DNA from: Gnetum montanum
Taxonomy: Eukaryota > Streptophyta > Gnetopsida > Gnetales > Gnetaceae
Assembly (NCBI GenBank): GCA_015680685.1
Contig: MNCI01007684.1
Coordinates: 62,653-126,652, forward strand
Length of the DNA stretch: 64,000 nucleotides
Direction of reading: 5' to 3'
Part shown: piece by piece, positions 1 through 9,927 of the stretch
Layout: every line of letters starts with the position of its first letter
How positions within the stretch are numbered: the stretch's first letter is position 1
The notes under the pieces: generated by a model
Seen by the model: only the letters and a program-made list of their open reading frames with translations
Told to the model about the DNA's origin: nothing
The model's database searches: none
Program-made: the position numbers and the translations under genes

Positions 1-42
1 AAATAAACTAAGTGAATGCTGCAATGATGAAGTAATCTCGAT

Positions 43-91
43 CTTTATTTCCGGTCATGTGCGTGTCCAAGTACGGCACACTCGAATAAAG
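43..91 (-). promoter_or_regulatory. LTR polyadenylation hairpin (CTTTATT...AATAAAG)
   Basis: CTTTATT at 43-49 and AATAAAG at 85-91 are inverted copies about 36 bases apart, so either strand offers an AATAAA signal on one arm of a possible stem. The same arrangement recurs in other LTRs: 31426-31477, 45511-45561 and 38712-38760. I infer an R-region 3'-end formation signal. Pairing strength was not computed. Confidence 0.5.
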
Positions 92-212
92 ACACCGTAC
101 AATCACATTCACCACACTGCGGGCAGACACGGGAAAATTCTAACTCTGGGGGGATCAAACTGCCAGAGCTTCGCTACCTAAAAATAGGATCCCCAAACAA
201 GGGGGTGCCACC

Positions 213-225
213 TCTTATTTATAGA
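213..225 (-). promoter_or_regulatory. LTR TATA box
   Basis: TCTATAAATAAGA on the minus strand lies just downstream of the GATATC palindrome array. The same arrangement appears in the LTRs at 9468-9476 (-), 13063-13070 (+), 31292-31300 (+), 38897-38904 (-), 45381-45387 (+) and 53858-53865 (+). Confidence 0.6.
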
Positions 226-239
226 CATGGCGGCGGACT

Positions 240-328
240 GCGATATCGCGTACGCGATATCGTAGGGAAGGACGCGATATCGTGTACGCGATATCGCGGG
301 GGATGCGATATCGCGTACGTGATATCGC
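240..328. promoter_or_regulatory. Triple GATATC/GTAC palindrome array in LTR U3
   Basis: Three near-identical palindromes of 22-26 bases lie at 241-262 (perfect), 273-298 and 305-328. Each is built as CGATATCGCG, then TA, then CGCGATATCG. They lie directly upstream of the TATA box in transcription direction. Position and symmetry suggest U3 enhancer-type protein sites or cruciform-forming DNA. Single, CpG-decayed versions sit at the same place in the other LTRs of the superfamily (about 12992-13012, 31258-31283, 38931-38980, 45329-45362). Confidence 0.6.
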
Positions 329-428
329 GGCCGACGCAAACCGCGTCTCATCAATATCAAATACCCAATATCGAGGCTCTGATGTCACATATCCAATATC
401 AAATCTAGTTTAAATGTGATTCATCACA

Positions 429-486
429 CCCTCACAACTAAATAAAAACTCATTCTCAAGTGAACAAAGGAAGGGACAAGTCCCTT
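429..486 (-). promoter_or_regulatory. Polypurine tract and adjacent hairpin block of element A
   Basis: On the minus strand GTTGTGAGGG abuts the LTR start and fits a second-strand primer tract. About 45 bases upstream lies the palindrome-like AAGGGAC/GTCCCTT (471-486). The same block, with the hairpin partly kept, precedes the LTR in elements H (12901-12960), B (31134-31191) and D (39003-39063). Conservation between pol-bearing and pol-less elements suggests a cis function. Confidence 0.5.
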
Positions 487-2400
487 ACAAAATATTGGGA
501 AGGTCTGGGATTATTGACTAACATGCAGACTGACTCAAATAAAATAGACAAATTCTAAGTGCCCAAGTGTACAGAGTTATATTCTTTTACAAAAGTGGGT
601 GTTCATGATAATAAAATTGAACACATTACCCAAAATTAACATCCAACTCCTCTATGTAGCTAAAGAGTAAGGGAGAAGATTCAATGATCATGAATAGTCC
701 TCATTGCATGGTGCTGCTACGTTATCCTTGGTGGAGATAGCCCCACATCCAATCCATACTTCCCACTACAATCATAAGAAAATCACTAATTAGTGTGCAA
801 TGTGTAATGTATAGCTTTTAAGTACCTTGTCTTATTAGTAGTTACACTCAGCTAGGTTGTGATTGTAGTAGATTGATTTTTTTAATAGTGTTAGCAAGAA
901 TGCTGAAAAATGTGGCAAAATGAATAAGTGGTTCATTAATAAATTTTACAAGTCGAAATGTGATGAAATACCTAAGTAGGATTAATGAATTTACAAAAAC
1001 AACATTAATAATAAAATATTTGATGGAAAAACATTGTGAAAATGCACAGAATTGGATGTCATTGATGGGGTAAACAAAAGGATTTGATTATGAGAATGTT
1101 GAATGGTAAAGAACTTAGATAACCCAACCAAAAGGTATGCATGTGGGTTCTCCCCAAAGTAGGCATAGGGCTTTTATTTCCCTTGCGTAACTTCAAACCA
1201 AGGAGTCCATGGGCCCCATGGATGATTAATGGTTATGAAAAGTTAAGTACAAAAACTTGGAATAAAATACCTAAGAATTCTGACATGTTAAACCAAGACA
1301 TTGAACTAGAACATGAAACTAGTAATGAGGTGAAATATGAAAATCATAGATGGATGAGAGAGAGTGGAATGGAGTTCATGATTAAGGTCACATGAAGTCC
1401 CTTGTGAAACTTATGGTTAAATGACTTGATAAAATCCATCTTTAGTTGAGACCAAAACCAACCACATTCAATGACTTCACATCACTATTCTAAGACCATT
1501 CCACCCACTTGAGATACAAGAGTTCTCCCATAGAACAACCACCATTCCTTATTAGAGAATAAAAGACAAGTAGGAAGTGAGAAAAGACCTTAGTTAGAGG
1601 GGACCTTTAGGCATGGGTAACATGTCCTTCTAGTCCCATAACTAGTGCTTGTATCCCATTTATTTTTTCTAATGGGTATACTTTAAATTTCCATTGTTGT
1701 TGTTGTTGTTTTTTTCTTTTTTTGTTTTTTTTTTTTTTTTTGTGATAGGAACTACACCATGCAAAGACCTATTAAAATTCTTGTTATTGGCTGACATGGA
1801 ATAGTAAATAATCCATGAAAACACACATGCACCCAAGTAATTAAAAAGGTCGAAGGAGCATTGAATCTCCTTGAAGCCACACCCTATTCAAATCTTTGAA
1901 TCCTTTCTAAATCTGAAAACTACCAAGGTCATAGGTTCATTAAAGTTTTATTAATGAAAAGGAGATTGCACATATCTAGAACAAGGAAAACCATAGAGTT
2001 TTTGGATGGGTGGATGTTGTGAACTCACTACCTATTTCATGAAAAAGAAACCATGTTTAAATTATTAGTAACAAAATTCAAAGCTAGAATCCAAACACCA
2101 ACAATCAAATAACTGAGTAGTACATACCACCATCAAGCAACAAATTATGATTGTGCTCGACACTTATTAACAAAAAGATAGAAAATCACACTAGAATAAA
2201 AGAAAATATAAAAAACTGTAAAATATTCAAGAAAGAGAAAATGTACTAACGATAGTGTCAAATAAGAATTAGAAAAGATTAATAACGGAAAAATAAAAAG
2301 GTATAAAATAAAAAATCTACAAAATAAAATGTTGTAAAAGTAACAAGGTGTCAAACCTAAACATGTAAAACAAAAAGAGGAACAACTGAGCTACTAGTTA
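429..2400 (-). other. Non-coding 3' region of element A
   Basis: No gypsy protein domain is readable between integrase and the polypurine tract. The stretch is homologous to the same position in element B (about 29440-31190) and, in part, element E (about 50740-51890). Shared anchors include a 'catggatgattaatgg' block near 1217. A T-rich homopolymer run lies at about 1707-1741. Athila elements often carry an env-like frame here, but I see none. Confidence 0.6.
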
Positions 2401-4560
2401 TATAGTTAGCATGGATGGCCATCTCCTACATGACTAAAGTGAAAGGAGGAGATCCAAAAGATTAAGCATGGTTGGTCATCCGATGAAGCATTGGTTGAAA
2501 TATCTTGTTTAGCCTCGTGGAAAGGTTTGACTTGTTGTATGTTGACCAGCTATTTCTTGTCTAGACTCTTAGGTTTATAGATCATCATGATCCCAAAAGG
2601 AAAAGTTTCATAAATTATATAAGGTGTTCCCCATAATGTTTAAAACTTAGTTTGTTGAGGCACATGTGTGAGGTTCTAGTAGAAAACCTTATCTCCTGGT
2701 TGAAATTTGACTTTCTGAGGTCATGAAACTTTTTGTTGAATGCCTTGTGCAACTTGTTAGATGACAAGGCCACCATTCAATTTTGATCTAGTAAGATGAG
2801 ATTTTTTTATGCTAGACTTAATTCAAGGTTAAGGTTGCAGGTTGTTGAAAGTGTATGGCGCTTGGATTGAATAGGAAGTGTTGTTAACTTTTTGTACACC
2901 AACTTGTAGGAAGAGTAGCCAATAAGAAGTTTTTATGTTGAGCAGTAGGCTTAAAGGACATCATTGAGTTTTGTGATCTACTCTTTCCTATATTTGCTAA
3001 CAGTTTTAGTTAGAATCTTTGAGATCTCCCTATTAGTAACCTTAGCTTGGCCATTGTTTTGGGGGTGATAGGGTGTTGTTAAGTTATGTTCAACCTCCAA
3101 GCATTGCATAAGCTTTCAAAAGGTGATGCCTATAAAGTGGATTCCATTATTAGAAATTAATGCATGTGGCATATCAAACCTTTTTACAACATTCTATTGT
3201 ACAAACCAAGTAGTAGTAGAAGATGTACAGTCAGTGACGACTGCTACTTCTGCCCAGTTCATACAATATTTAATAGTGCCTATGAGTACACCTTTTCATT
3301 TTACATGGATGTGATGGGACATATGAAATAAATGCCCCATATGTCAAAGAATTCTACTGGTTGGATCTTCTGTTAAGATCCCTTCATTCAAGCAATCATT
3401 CCACCATCTTATTGGTAGCATTCGCAGGTATGGATGAATTGGTGAGCATTCCTGAAAAGTATTGGCTAATAATACCTTGCCATCAGAATTTTAATGGCCA
3501 TGCATCTCCTAGCATAGTGTCCCCCACAAGAACCCTCATGAGCATCCTAGAGAACATGTAGTTGATCAGTATCAAGGATATACCAATGAACCAAGTCATT
3601 GGCACACACCTTGTAGAGGTGTCCATTGATCTCCATGAAACATTTTACCTGGTGAAGAAACTATTGTTTCCTCTAGTTATCCAACCCTTGTGGCATATCT
3701 TGAGTGAGAAGATGGATGACAATGCCATCATACCATTTAGGCTCAATAGGCAATTGTTCAGTTATAGCCCTAGCAAAGAGGAGTTCATTAGGAAACAAAT
3801 CAGATAGTGGGCTTTCTTCCTCTTTATTGTTCCATCACAACCAAGGCATGTGATTAGCAACCACATTCTTAGTTTCTTTTCAATCCACCATTGGAAGATC
3901 AAATTCCTACAAGATCACAAGTCACCATATGAGACAAGGGCTTACTGTTAGCTTATTCATGAGGAAGCAGATGGTGCTATGGTCCATGTGCATGAACACT
4001 TTGTATTCAAGCACATAGTACCTAAACTTTTCTAATGCAAACACCATTGTCATCAATTCTTTTTCTATGATGGTGTAGTTCAGTTATGCACCCATAATGG
4101 TTTAACTTACATAGTGGATGTAGTATGAATATTTTTTATCATCCAATTATGTAAGCAAAGCTCCCAAGGAATAATTTGATGCAAACATCATAACATGAAA
4201 TGGTCTAGACTAGTCAGGTGCTTGTAGAATTGGGGCTTCTACAAGTTTTTCCTTCAATTGTTGAAATGCTTTTTGACATCTTGTAGTCTAGACAAATGGA
4301 GTATGTTTCTTTTTCAGCTCAACCAATGATTTTGTGATCTTAGAGAAATTCTGTATGAATTGCCGATAGTAGCTAATTTGTCTAAGGAATGACCAAACAT
4401 GCTTGATAGTTTCTAGTTGGCAAGTAATTCCTTGGATGACCCTTATTTTTTTAGGGTCTACCTAAATTCCTACTTATGATAGTTTGTGCCCCAATAAAAT
4501 TCTTTCTTGGACTATGAGATGGCTCTTTTGCCAATTGAGCCATAGATTTGTTTCCACACA
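2400..4560 (-). pseudogene. Element A RNase H and integrase, decayed
   Basis: Minus-strand translation shows the RT connection and RNase H (about 4500-3950), with recognisable blocks such as YNYTIIEKEL-like and ALEKFRYY. It continues into an integrase zinc domain (about 3560-3370) with HEGSCGGHY and CECYQ, matching the HHCC finger. The integrase core follows at about 3360-3050. The expected DDE residues are lost: the first Asp position reads Lys and the second reads NNG instead of DNG. The integrase is therefore catalytically dead even apart from its stops. The C-terminal integrase part reaches about 2450. Confidence 0.75.
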
Positions 4561-5130
4561 TCTTTTTAATACTTACTCAAGATGGTCCAAGGCTTACTCA
4601 AATGTAGCTTCATACATGGAGAAGTTATCCATGAATACTTCCACACCACTACCAATCTGCTATTGAAAAATGCTAAGAACTAGGCATTGGAATGTAGTAG
4701 GGGCATTACATAAACAAAAAGGCATCTTACAATATACAAATGTCTCCCAAGGACTTGTGAATGTTATTTTGGCTTGGTCCTCTAGGATAATTTGGATTTG
4801 ATTATAGCCACTATAACCATTGAGAGAATTGTAGTAGTAATGCTCAAATATTGTGTCTAATACCTAATCAAAAAATGGCAATGGAAAATTCTCCTTGAAT
4901 GTTTTCATGTTCAACAGCTAAAAATCAATATAAAGCCATCACATGCCATCTTTCTTTGGCACAATCACGAGTGGATTAACTCACTCACTATCTATAATGG
5001 TATAGATGAACCCTACCTTAAGGATTTGTTTCATTTCCTCCTTAATGATTTGCTTTAGTTTGGAATTCAAACATCTATGTGGCTACCTATTATACTTCAT
5101 AGCCTAGTGTAGATATGATGCTAGCATATC
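4560..5130 (-). pseudogene. Element A reverse transcriptase, decayed
   Basis: Minus-strand translation from about 5060 shows an RT fingers region (VGFIYTIIDSE, then PLVIVPKKDG), the palm block NGYSGYNQIQI, the MPFCLCNAPTTFQ block and VFMDN at 4624-4638. Ty3/gypsy RTs normally read F/Y-x-DD here, so the last catalytic Asp has become Asn. In-frame stops replace Trp and Gln codons. Homologous segments are found in B (26780-27310) and E (48540-48700). Confidence 0.8.
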
Positions 5131-5585
5131 CTAGGATGAATCCCTATGAGTTTAGGATATGATGAAGCAAAGGTTGATGACATTTTTCAACTACATTCAA
5201 CAACATCTTTTTTTACTCTTGAGCAAGATTTCCATTGAATATGACCAACTTCCCATTTTTAAGAACACATATTCCATGCCAACTGGTAGAATTTTTAATT
5301 CAAGGGGCTCTTGCCTGAAATTTTTAGGAATTTCCAACTCTTTCCTATAGGTATCATCATTTGCATTATTGGAGAGTTGGTGAAGAACTTGCTCTAGTTC
5401 ATCCATACCTACAACATATGCACATGTCAGGCTCTCAATTGGTTCCATACAAAGTGTGATACTTTTAGAATTAGTGGTCATCCACTAGGTGCCCTCTTAT
5501 TTTGTGGTTGCTATTATAGGAACCTTTGAATATCTACTTCAGTTGCATACTACTTGTATGCAAAGATGAATTCTTATTTCATTGG

Positions 5586-6010
5586 CTAGAGTTTTTGCAC
5601 ACAATTGCACCCTATATTGCTGTATGTGATGCATGGAACTTGCTTCTTCTCAATCTTCCTGAATGCATTTTCTTTAGATATTTTTAGCGAAAGATCTATG
5701 ATGCTCATTCTTGCATTAACAATGCTTATCCATGTCCTTCCAATGATGATTGGAAAGTCCCCTTTGCAGTTCTCAACCTTGATCACTAGGAAATCAAGAG
5801 GAGAAGACCATCCATAGATAGTGGTCACAATATCTTCTACTAGTCCTAATGAAATAGTGATGGACTAGTCTACCAATTCTAATCAAATATTACTCTTCTT
5901 ATTGGGTGGCAAGTTCAAATAAGTATACATCTCATACGAAATTAGGTTGATGCTAGGACCTAAATTAAGAAGAGCTTTGCATAGTTTGTTTGCAAAAATA
6001 TGCAAATAAA
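5586..6010 (-). pseudogene. Element A aspartic protease, decayed
   Basis: Minus-strand translation shows a retropepsin-like region. The active-site block reads ALLNLGPSINLIS where element B has ALMDSGSGINMIS, so the catalytic D-S/T-G triad is gone. An 80-codon open stretch (5828-5586) contains FLVIKVENCKGDFPIIIGRTW, matching the ILGRP-type strand that ends plant gypsy proteases. It lies between gag and RT as expected. Confidence 0.7.
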
Positions 6011-6239
6011 TAAGAGAACTTCTAGGATTAGCTAATTCCCTAGGAAGATTTCTAGCATGGATCTAGTTAGATACATCATGAGTGAGCATAACAATATGGA
6101 TCCTAGGTGTTATTTGGTTTGAAGGGGACTCAAAGGAATTTGATATAGAAGGATATGGAGAAATAGGATTGCCAACCATATGTGTATGTGAGGGCTTAGG
6201 TGGACTATGGAGTTAGAAGAAAGGTCTTTTCTTAGATCA

Positions 6240-8614
6240 ACTACCCAAACCACTTAGTTGATGAACCGATGGTAGATTAATGGCCCTAGTAGCATTATGT
6301 TGTTGTGGTTGAGCTAGAAGTTCACCCTACATGGGTGGAGTAGGTGGTAGCTATGCTGAAGGTGGAGGAAGATGCGTAGGAACAAAAGAAGGATAAGGAT
6401 AAAAGGTGGTATCCCTTACTACATGTAGAGAATGGGTTCAATAATAATCAAGAGGGTAGTAGTGAGGTTGGAAAGTAGAAACTTGAGTAGAGGAGTCACA
6501 TGGAGACAAGGGTTGCTGAATGTAGTACCCATATGGATCAAGTTGTTTGTAAGGGTATTGTTGCCTTAGTGATGCCAGCATCCATGATTGTGGTTACTAC
6601 CAGTGTTGGTACTACTCATAGGATGCAATGGAGCTCCACTTGGATAATGCTATTATTGCTAGTGGGATTGCCTAGAATTACCTTGTGGATACGAAAATAT
6701 TTTGGGTGTTTGTTTTTCTGCTACTCATGAATTCAAAACATACATCCTATAAGTGTGATACTATGAGGCAACATCTCTTAGGATGTTCATAATGGCAAAT
6801 GCCACATCCACCATCATCATCTAAGTCAGTTTCCACAACTTCCTTAATTGTAAAAATCTTGTTCTTACCTCTTTGATGGGCATGTTCAGCTTCCTTGCAT
6901 CTCCTGTGATCATGGTCACTACTTTATTCTTTGGACTCTTCAGCGATTTTTAAGATAGGTTGAAATCTAGTGTCCATGGAGTCCCATAACTAATTAATCT
7001 TAGTCAAAATTTTAGATTGAGATTTTTGAAGTAGCAAGGTTTTCTTATTCACCACCTCATCAAGCAATGATTCTTCCTCATTGTCATAGAATTGAACCTC
7101 CCTCTTGTGAATGGAAGAATCACAATTGTACTCTTCTACACTTTTTTGTTTCTTTAATTCTCCTTCTTCTTTCACTACCTACTCAATAAATCTTTGGATT
7201 TGATGGGTGCTTAATTTTGATAGTTGCCCTTTGGAATAGACTCAAATGGTTCTCCTCATTTCTAATCAAATCCCATCTATAATCTGGCTAAGTTGATCCA
7301 GTTGAGAATAATCATGGCCAAAACATCTATGCAATAGGGAATAGTATCAACCTATGCCAACATCCAAGGGTTTGTGTGTTCCTTGTTTCCATCCTTAGAT
7401 TTATTTTCTTAAATTGGACACTTAATAGTACATTTGCTATTTTTCATTAAATAATTTAATCATTGTACTTCATCTTCTAATAGAGTCTAGTTCTAAGGAT
7501 TAGTACTAACTTTTTACTTCTTTAATGAGTGTCCTAGGAAACAACTTAAGTTTTTGCCACTCATTTTCTATATTCTTCAAGGCACATGCATCTTGAAAAG
7601 TTTGAAGATGGTTTTGTGGATCTGAGTTGTGTTCCCCTTCAAACTAAGGAATATTATTCATGTCAATTCTTTTAATCTAACTATCCTTTATGTGCGTTGT
7701 GGGAATTCTCACTACCTCTGCAATGTTTAGCATACTTCAAGTAGCAAGCTAAGGTTCATCAAAGTCATGATTCTAGAGCCTACAATGCTCTCTACTACCC
7801 CTTCATTGATGGTAATAGTTCTCTCTTAAATGCCTGTGCCCCTGGTCTTGACTTGCTCGACTATCCCTTCAATCATCTTAGTCCTGTCAGTCACCTACAT
7901 CATGGTTGCATCCTCGATGGTTGTGGTTAGAGCTAAAAGAAGAAGATGATGATGATGATGAAGGTGAAGAGGAAGAGGACTAGCACCAACATAGTGCCTA
8001 CTACCCCCTGTTTGATGCTCGCGACCATAATCATGATCTTGTTTCTTGTCTACATCACTGCCTTAACTCTTTTCCTTGTACCCTCCTTTGTCATTGGATC
8101 CATTCTTGCCAAAACCTAGATTATGGGTCATGGACTGCAAGTTCTAGTTTTGACCTCCTTCATCAAAGTCAAAGAGAGGAATTTCACAAAATGGAAAACC
8201 CCTAGAGAAGGGTTCTCCATCATCTTTTTGGTACAGTAGGTATGGAAAATCATTGGGCCACTTTTCCTTCATAGATTCATAATGTTGTTTTACTTGTCAA
8301 TCCCTTAGACATTATCTTTCAATGGGATGATAATCCATGACATCACTATCCTACACAATGTGCTTAGCATGAAGTCCTTGGAGTCCCAATTGTATAAGAA
8401 TTTGCTAAAGCATCATATGAACAAATCAATTGGGTGACAACACAATGTTTTCTTTCATGTCACACCACCACAATAGCTCATCCTAGTGTAGGATGAAGGT
8501 GAAATTGGATACATACTCATCATCATGAGCATATACCACTCTATATTATTGGGGCACATGCTAATTTACACCATTAGACTTGGACAAAGACTCACTCCTA
8601 TGAGAAGAAGACAT
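6240..8614 (-). pseudogene. Element A gag, decayed
   Basis: A start ATG at 8614-8612 (minus) opens a frame beginning MSSSHRSESLSK. It contains AHDDEYVSNFTFILH, which aligns with YIHHDEYIPNFTFILHQ in the gag of element E, so the two are homologous capsid precursors. The middle of the frame encodes a Ser/Pro and acidic low-complexity stretch, with a GAT microsatellite near 7946-7963 on the plus strand. Many stops break the frame. Identity as gag rests on position after the primer site and homology to E. Confidence 0.65.
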
Positions 8615-8757
8615 ATTATGTTATAAAATAAGAAATGCAATGTGCTTCTTAAAATTATTGTAGCTATTTTAAAGTATGATATGACTCTAGGATTCATTAC
8701 AATGATACTAAATAAATTTCACTAAATCCTAGATAGTGCACATAATAAACAAAAGGT

Positions 8758-8775
8758 TCACAACAATGGTGCCAA
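8758..8775 (-). other. Primer binding site of element A (tRNA-Asp type)
   Basis: Directly after the LTR end the minus strand reads TTGGCACCATTGTTGTGAA. Athila/Tat elements use TGGCGCCGTTGCCGGGGA, complementary to tRNA-Asp. The differences in the first dozen bases are C-to-T or G-to-A changes, as expected from deamination. Element E has the same site in better state (46107-46124). Confidence 0.6.
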
Positions 8776-9596
8776 TGATGAGTGGTGAGGTACCCCTATG
8801 CTGAATCATAAGTGTTCATGCATGATCTGGTTGAACTCCACAAATCTTAAGTTCCTAAGTATACTAGTTCTAGGATGTGAAATCTAATTGGGATGATCAT
8901 TGTCTTCTTAGTTCCACTTGTGAGGTACAAGTGTATGGTTAAGTGCAACTGAGGTATATGATTTTTATCATTTTATATTTTATAATTTTAATCACCTAAA
9001 GTAAGAATACAAGGTAGAGTAATTTAATATTTAATTAATCTACTACTTAGCTATCCTAACATAAGTACCCATTCCCAATCTTTGGGCATATCCTAAATGC
9101 ATATAGTGCTGTTGGGTTACCAAACTTTAAGCATTTCTAGGTTACCAAGTGCTACACATATGCTTGAACTGGTTGTGCTTGTGTTCATTAATAGCTAGGG
9201 ATTAATTGCTTAATTAAAGTGCATGAATATTAAATGCATTAAAAAACATTAATCTATTCTCAATGTTACAAGGATTATCAAAAGGGCTTGTCTTTATTTC
9301 TGTTGCACTGCTATGTTTAGGTACATCAATGATCAAACAAAGATCTATACACAATTATACTCCTATTGTGGAAACTTAGAAAATATTCTACCTCTAGAGA
9401 AAACAAACTGTAAGAGCTTCACTATGCTATGATAAAAATTAATGCTAAATGATCTACCCCAAGCACTATATTTATAGGCTAGCGTATACCCTATGATATT
9501 GGATATTTGACATCACAACCTGGGGCCTAATATTAGGTCAAGGCTCTGATATTGCATATCCAATATTAAATCTAGTCAAAATGTGATTCATCACAC
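8776..9596 (-). repeat. 5' LTR of element A
   Basis: This 821-base LTR starts on the minus strand with TGTGATGAATCACA and ends ACTCATCA, giving TG...CA termini, with the primer site adjacent. It has a TATA box at 9476-9468 and a polyadenylation signal at 9298-9292. It is much more decayed than the LTR at 1-428 and lacks that copy's palindrome array. Confidence 0.85.
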
Positions 9597-9927
9597 TGTA
9601 AGAATATATTAAGGATAAGAATAATGAGAAATAAGCATATTTTGATCAGTTAACTAAATAAAAGCTAATAAACCTAACTAATTCTCCTAGACACCCATTC
9701 AATTACATAATAAACGAGAAAATAATAATAGTGAGAGGTCATAACAATCAAAAGTACAATGAATAAGGGTTTCCTTTTGAAATTTTTCTAACTTTGTAAT
9801 CATAATAAGAGCTAAAAGTAATATAAGGATAAATTGGTGATCAAATTCTAGAACCTAACGATAATGAACTAGTAGGAACCTATTTCAAATCCTTAGGTAA
9901 TCTCAAATGAATCCTTAATTATTGTAG

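Larger units (their letters stand above)
1..428 (-). repeat. 3' LTR of element A, truncated by window edge
   Basis: On the minus strand this LTR begins with TGTGATGAATCACA, the same start as the LTR at 9596, immediately after a purine-rich GTGAGGG. It then holds GATATC-type palindromes, a TATA box (213-225) and a CTTTATT...AATAAAG pair (91-43). Its CpG-rich palindromes and U5 are far less decayed than the matching parts of the other LTR. The 3' end of the LTR lies outside the window. Confidence 0.8.
1..9596 (-). mobile_element. Element A: Athila/Tat-like Ty3/gypsy retrotransposon, decayed
   Basis: Read on the minus strand the order is LTR (9596-8776), tRNA-type primer binding site (8775-8758), gag, aspartic protease, reverse transcriptase, RNase H, integrase, a long non-coding 3' region, polypurine tract and 3' LTR (428 to the window edge). 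This order, with integrase after RT, is that of Ty3/gypsy elements. The primer site is a decayed match to the tRNA-Asp type used by plant Athila/Tat elements. Every frame carries stops, many of the TGG-to-TAG or CAA-to-TAA type expected after methyl-cytosine deamination. The element cannot be autonomous now. The left LTR is truncated by the window edge, so the full length is unknown. Confidence 0.85.

Noticed and set aside
429-2400. env-like gene of an Athila element
   Set aside because: Athila relatives may carry one here, but no signal peptide, membrane segment or long frame is readable in A, B or E.
3361-3807. Plus-strand open frames opposite the integrase of element A
   Set aside because: They are antisense shadows; the minus strand gives the recognisable zinc finger and core motifs.
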